From Plazaster borealis (taxonomy: Eukaryota; Echinodermata; Asteroidea; Forcipulatida; Labidiasteridae): a DNA stretch of 64,000 nt. Every line of letters begins with the position of its first letter. Position 1 is the stretch's first letter. The notes under the pieces are model-generated. The model ran no database searches and had not been told where the DNA came from. It saw nothing but the letters and a program-made list of their open reading frames with translations. The stretch spans positions 21,224,818-21,288,817 of the forward strand of contig CM037471.1 in the NCBI GenBank assembly GCA_021014325.1, read 5' to 3'. Positions 60,763-64,000 of the stretch are shown here, in pieces. The translations under genes and the position numbers were made by a program.

Positions 60763-63700
60763 AGGTGTATTTTACCAGGTTGAACACTTGAACCGCTGCA
60801 TCAACAACCGCAGATAAACAAAATAAAGCAAACAAAGATGTGGAGTTTTGTCCTGTCTTTAATAGCGGTAGCCTCAAGATTTGGGCAGCCATGCCTAAGT
60901 CACCATGTACAGATAGTTTAATCTGTACAAGTCGCTTGCACATACACGTGAGCGGCCATTTTGTTTCGTATGCGATCCGGAAACAATTTTTGTGAAGCTA
61001 ACATTGTTTTCGAGAATTGTCCTAAACTTGTTGGGTTTTTCGCACTTGTTCTACACTCTTAGTGGCAGCACGTTAAACAAATTATTTTTGCATGTTGTTT
61101 TTTACAAACGAAAACAGCCTTGTTTAAACTAATATAGATACATCAATAACAACATTGTGCTCACACTTCACAAACTGATGGAAAAGACTACAGTAAACAC
61201 TGATTACATCTCCTTACAATTATTTCTTTTATGTATACAAAACACCAAGGATGTGTTTTCCGTGATGCCCCTTAGCAAGGGAGGGAAAAAACAACTGGCT
61301 CTGTTTCAGTTCACTAGCCTTTAATTAACGAGGTGTTAGGATTAGTCTTCTGGTGATTGCCAAGAAATAGGCAACTACCCGGTCCAGCACCGCGTGAAGG
61401 ATGACTGCTATTCAAGCCAAAGGCTAAAGTCTCCTTCGGCAGTGTTACTTACAACACAACGGGCTATCTACTATAATAAAAAATAAAAAAACCGTGTGCT
61501 TGCAAGTCAGGTCTGTGAAGATCAATTTATCAAACTGTCTGACTATTCAAAATACGTGGTTGTTTTGACAGAATGGCATGGCACTTTTTTTCTTTTGCTA
61601 AACGGTCAAAAGTCTGGCTTGAACAAAATGTTGGGATTCGATCGGTTTTCTGTGTGAACGTGGTGTGGTCTTGCATCGGGTCAATGTTCCCACAAACAAG
61701 AAAACCTCTCATCAGCGTCCTCCCGGATGCCCTATCCTTCGTCTGACCAGTCGTAACCATTATGAGGTCCCAAGATGGGGGGCCGTCCAAGTCGCCCGTG
61801 GGTAGATTTGCTCCAGATTCTGCGTGACTCACTGGAGCAGTCAATGATATTATTACTGCCTATCAAGCAGAAACGCCCGGCGTCGACTATATGTGTGTGT
61901 GCCCGACTTGGTCTCCCCCATTTTTGCCTGGCTGTCCTTCCCGGGTAACCCGGGAGGAGCACGGCCGATCGGGAGGAGTAGGGAAAACTGATTAGAGAAC
62001 CAGTGTCCTTTACACGAAAACGCGACGCTCATGTCTCGTGCTCATTCGGTATTGACGTAAATGTTTTAATCTACCAATGTAAAGTAGGTACTTTGTACAC
62101 TACTGCACGCAAACGCCGATTAGCTCTTCTGAACACGAGCTCAGGTTTGTGTATAAGGTTATCAATATTTACCTGGAATTTCTTATGCAAATTAAGTTGT
62201 TAATGACATAATCTATTATTTAAGGGCTATGCAGATATTATTTTCACATTAACTATGTTCGCAGACTCGTTCATTGAAACAACATACATTGTGTCTGCTT
62301 CAAATTTGTACAACTAACCGAAAGTACAAACTGAAGCACATTATTCATTTGAGCTAAAAGAGACAGTAATTCCTGTGTTTGTACTTTGAATTAAATGTCT
62401 CAACGTCCATTCACTCAAAAATAGTTTCGTCAAAAGTGCTACCAAAGACTGACTGAACATTTTTTCTTTTCACGTTTTTATTTTCGGTACCTGCAGGAGT
62501 GATGGGTGCATCCCACTAAATAGGGGAGAAAACGGTCCGTTGACCTCATGGATATTTTGTAGGCCCTGAAAAATATTCTAAACCAGACAGATTTGAGAGC
62601 CAAATAAAAAGGGGTTAAAGTGTAAAAAAACTTTGTATTATTGCGACCTGGGGGCTGTTGACTTCCAACTTGAAATATTTTGGCTGACCTAGACCAAGAC
62701 AAAAGATGGTCATATCTGCCGAGAGGTGCAGGGCCATTTTTTCAAGATTAATGCTCGGACGTTTGGAAATTTGAACGGAGAATAACTCGACGGACCTTGG
62801 GACGACCCATGTCAACTTAAGCAGAGGGTTGAAGTTTAGGTGTCAATGAATATTTTTCTGTTTACTGTAAAAAGCTGTGAGACCTGTAAATTGTTCATAA
62901 AAATAATTTTTGAATATTTAGCATTTTGCACGGAATGCCACGGGAGTTTATTTAGTGGGGTGCACCCTGAACTCCTCGTGGTTGGGGACATGCTGTTCTT
63001 GTATTTACAGGTAGCAATTGTGTTAAGAGGTTCGAATAAGACTACAATGATGTCCTGAAATATCACACTTCACAATTGAAGTACTTTCAGCCGCTTTTGA
63101 TCGTCCTGTGGCACAGTTTGACCTTTTGTAAACATAATGTCATAATCGATTAAATGAACCTAAACGGTTTCGTTGCAAATGTTAAATTATACCGCAATCA
63201 CTGGTATAGGATCAGGAATGTTCTCAGTTAATAATTGGGCTATTTTGGGATACGATAAGCTGGTACCGTTTGGAAAATCGTATGATTGCTATAAATATTT
63301 GACTCTTGGAGTGGTCAAATCTCCATGGGGTACGGCTTTGAAATGTTAAAGGTTGGTTGAACAAACTGTGTGTTTTATTCTTGAGAGGAAAATAGCAATC
63401 AACCAACAAAGACCGTCACGACAGACCAACAGACCAAATGGGGCTATTGGTTAACTCATAAAAAAAATCCAATACGCGCAGTTGATACACAATAATGGCG
63501 TCACTCAAAAATTACGTCAATAATCTGCTTGTGCCTTCACTAAATCAGTCAGGCTTGAATTCATGCCCATGTGGCCATTTTTTTTCTGTGCAATATAAAC
63601 ACACAATACCCAAACCGAGGCCAGCAGTTTAACGCATTGATTACTTGCGGCCGAAGCTTTGCATGGTGTTGAAAGTAAGAAGTAACTATAAATAGTAGTA

Positions 63701-64000
63701 AACTTGCGGGTACAACCATGTGTACAATCTCTTTTGGGAGGAGTGTTGGCTCTGAAAACATAAGTTTTAGCTTTTATTTAAGCATGGATGAAGGAAATCA
63801 GTGTCGATGTACAATACACAATGAGTAGTTTATTTTTCAGGGTATCGTCCAGGTTTATTAACCATTTTGTTTGATGCTCTATGGTTGTAGTTTGTGATAA
63901 ATAATTGTGCAATGGCTCATCACCGATTGTGCTGCACCTCGTAACTGTAGCCTATCGTTCTATCTGACAGGATCGTGACGCTGGATTTGAAGGTCGTCCG

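Larger units (their letters stand above)
55719..64000. other. Upstream territory of the channel gene, no exon recognised
   Basis: The acceptor at 55718 shows that more 5' exons exist. I looked on the minus strand for an S0 exon (a LLWR-like helix) and a linker exon ending near TLTGR and found none. The stretch holds family C, F, G, K, L and M repeats, a CAA microsatellite near 59505 and a tandem repeat at 60104-60540. Region 61000-64000 shows nothing I can name. Confidence 0.6.

Noticed and set aside
61530..61962. Overlapping minus-strand frames of 104 and 76 codons
   Set aside because: No recognisable domain; overlapping frames of this size occur by chance in a locally GC-richer stretch.

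Overview
The window looks like nuclear DNA of a marine deuterostome invertebrate. An echinoderm, possibly a sea star, is my best guess, from the repeat style only. It is AT-rich and intron-dominated, and full of short inverted-repeat elements (MITEs), tRNA-derived SINEs, microsatellites and one large minisatellite. There is no bacterial gene organisation, operon, CRISPR array or plasmid/phage module. Comparisons with human Slo1 rest on remembered family knowledge, not on a search.

One protein-coding gene can be supported. It is a Slo/BK-type (KCNMA1-like) potassium channel on the minus strand, spread over about 51.5 kb (55718 down to 4239). I assembled ten consecutive exons from sequence: 55657-55718, 49391-49484, 47769-47880, 46319-46470, 45395-45565, 42989-43080, 41749-41859, 6575-6680, 5199-5351 and 4239-4394. 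All ten have GT donors and AG acceptors, and the reading phase is consistent across all nine junctions. Together they give 1209 bp, or 403 codons without a stop. The product runs S1, S2, S3, S4, S5, pore helix and filter, S6, C-linker and most of the first RCK (RCK1) calcium-sensing domain. Exons for S0 and the N-terminus, and for the rest of RCK1, RCK2 and the calcium bowl, were not found. They probably lie beyond the two window edges or are too divergent or short to see by eye.

The channel differs from textbook Slo1 at several functional positions. The gating arginine R213 is Ile. The RCK1 magnesium ligands E374 and E399 are His and Arg. The filter reads GYGE rather than GYGD. Two of three basic C-linker residues (R329, K330) are gone. 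The RCK1 calcium-site positions D362, D367 and M513 are kept. This looks like an intact but divergent paralogue.

Layout: 1-4238 has no exon I can recognise; 4.2-6.7 kb holds three RCK1 exons; 6.7-41.7 kb is a single intron of about 35 kb with MITEs, a LINE fragment, microsatellites, a 1.2 kb 42-bp minisatellite and a 55-bp palindrome; 41.7-55.7 kb holds seven exons coding for the membrane domain and the start of RCK1; 55.7-64 kb has only repeats. I labelled the recurring repeat families A to M by comparing copies within the window; these labels are local, not database names. I found no novel multi-gene system.
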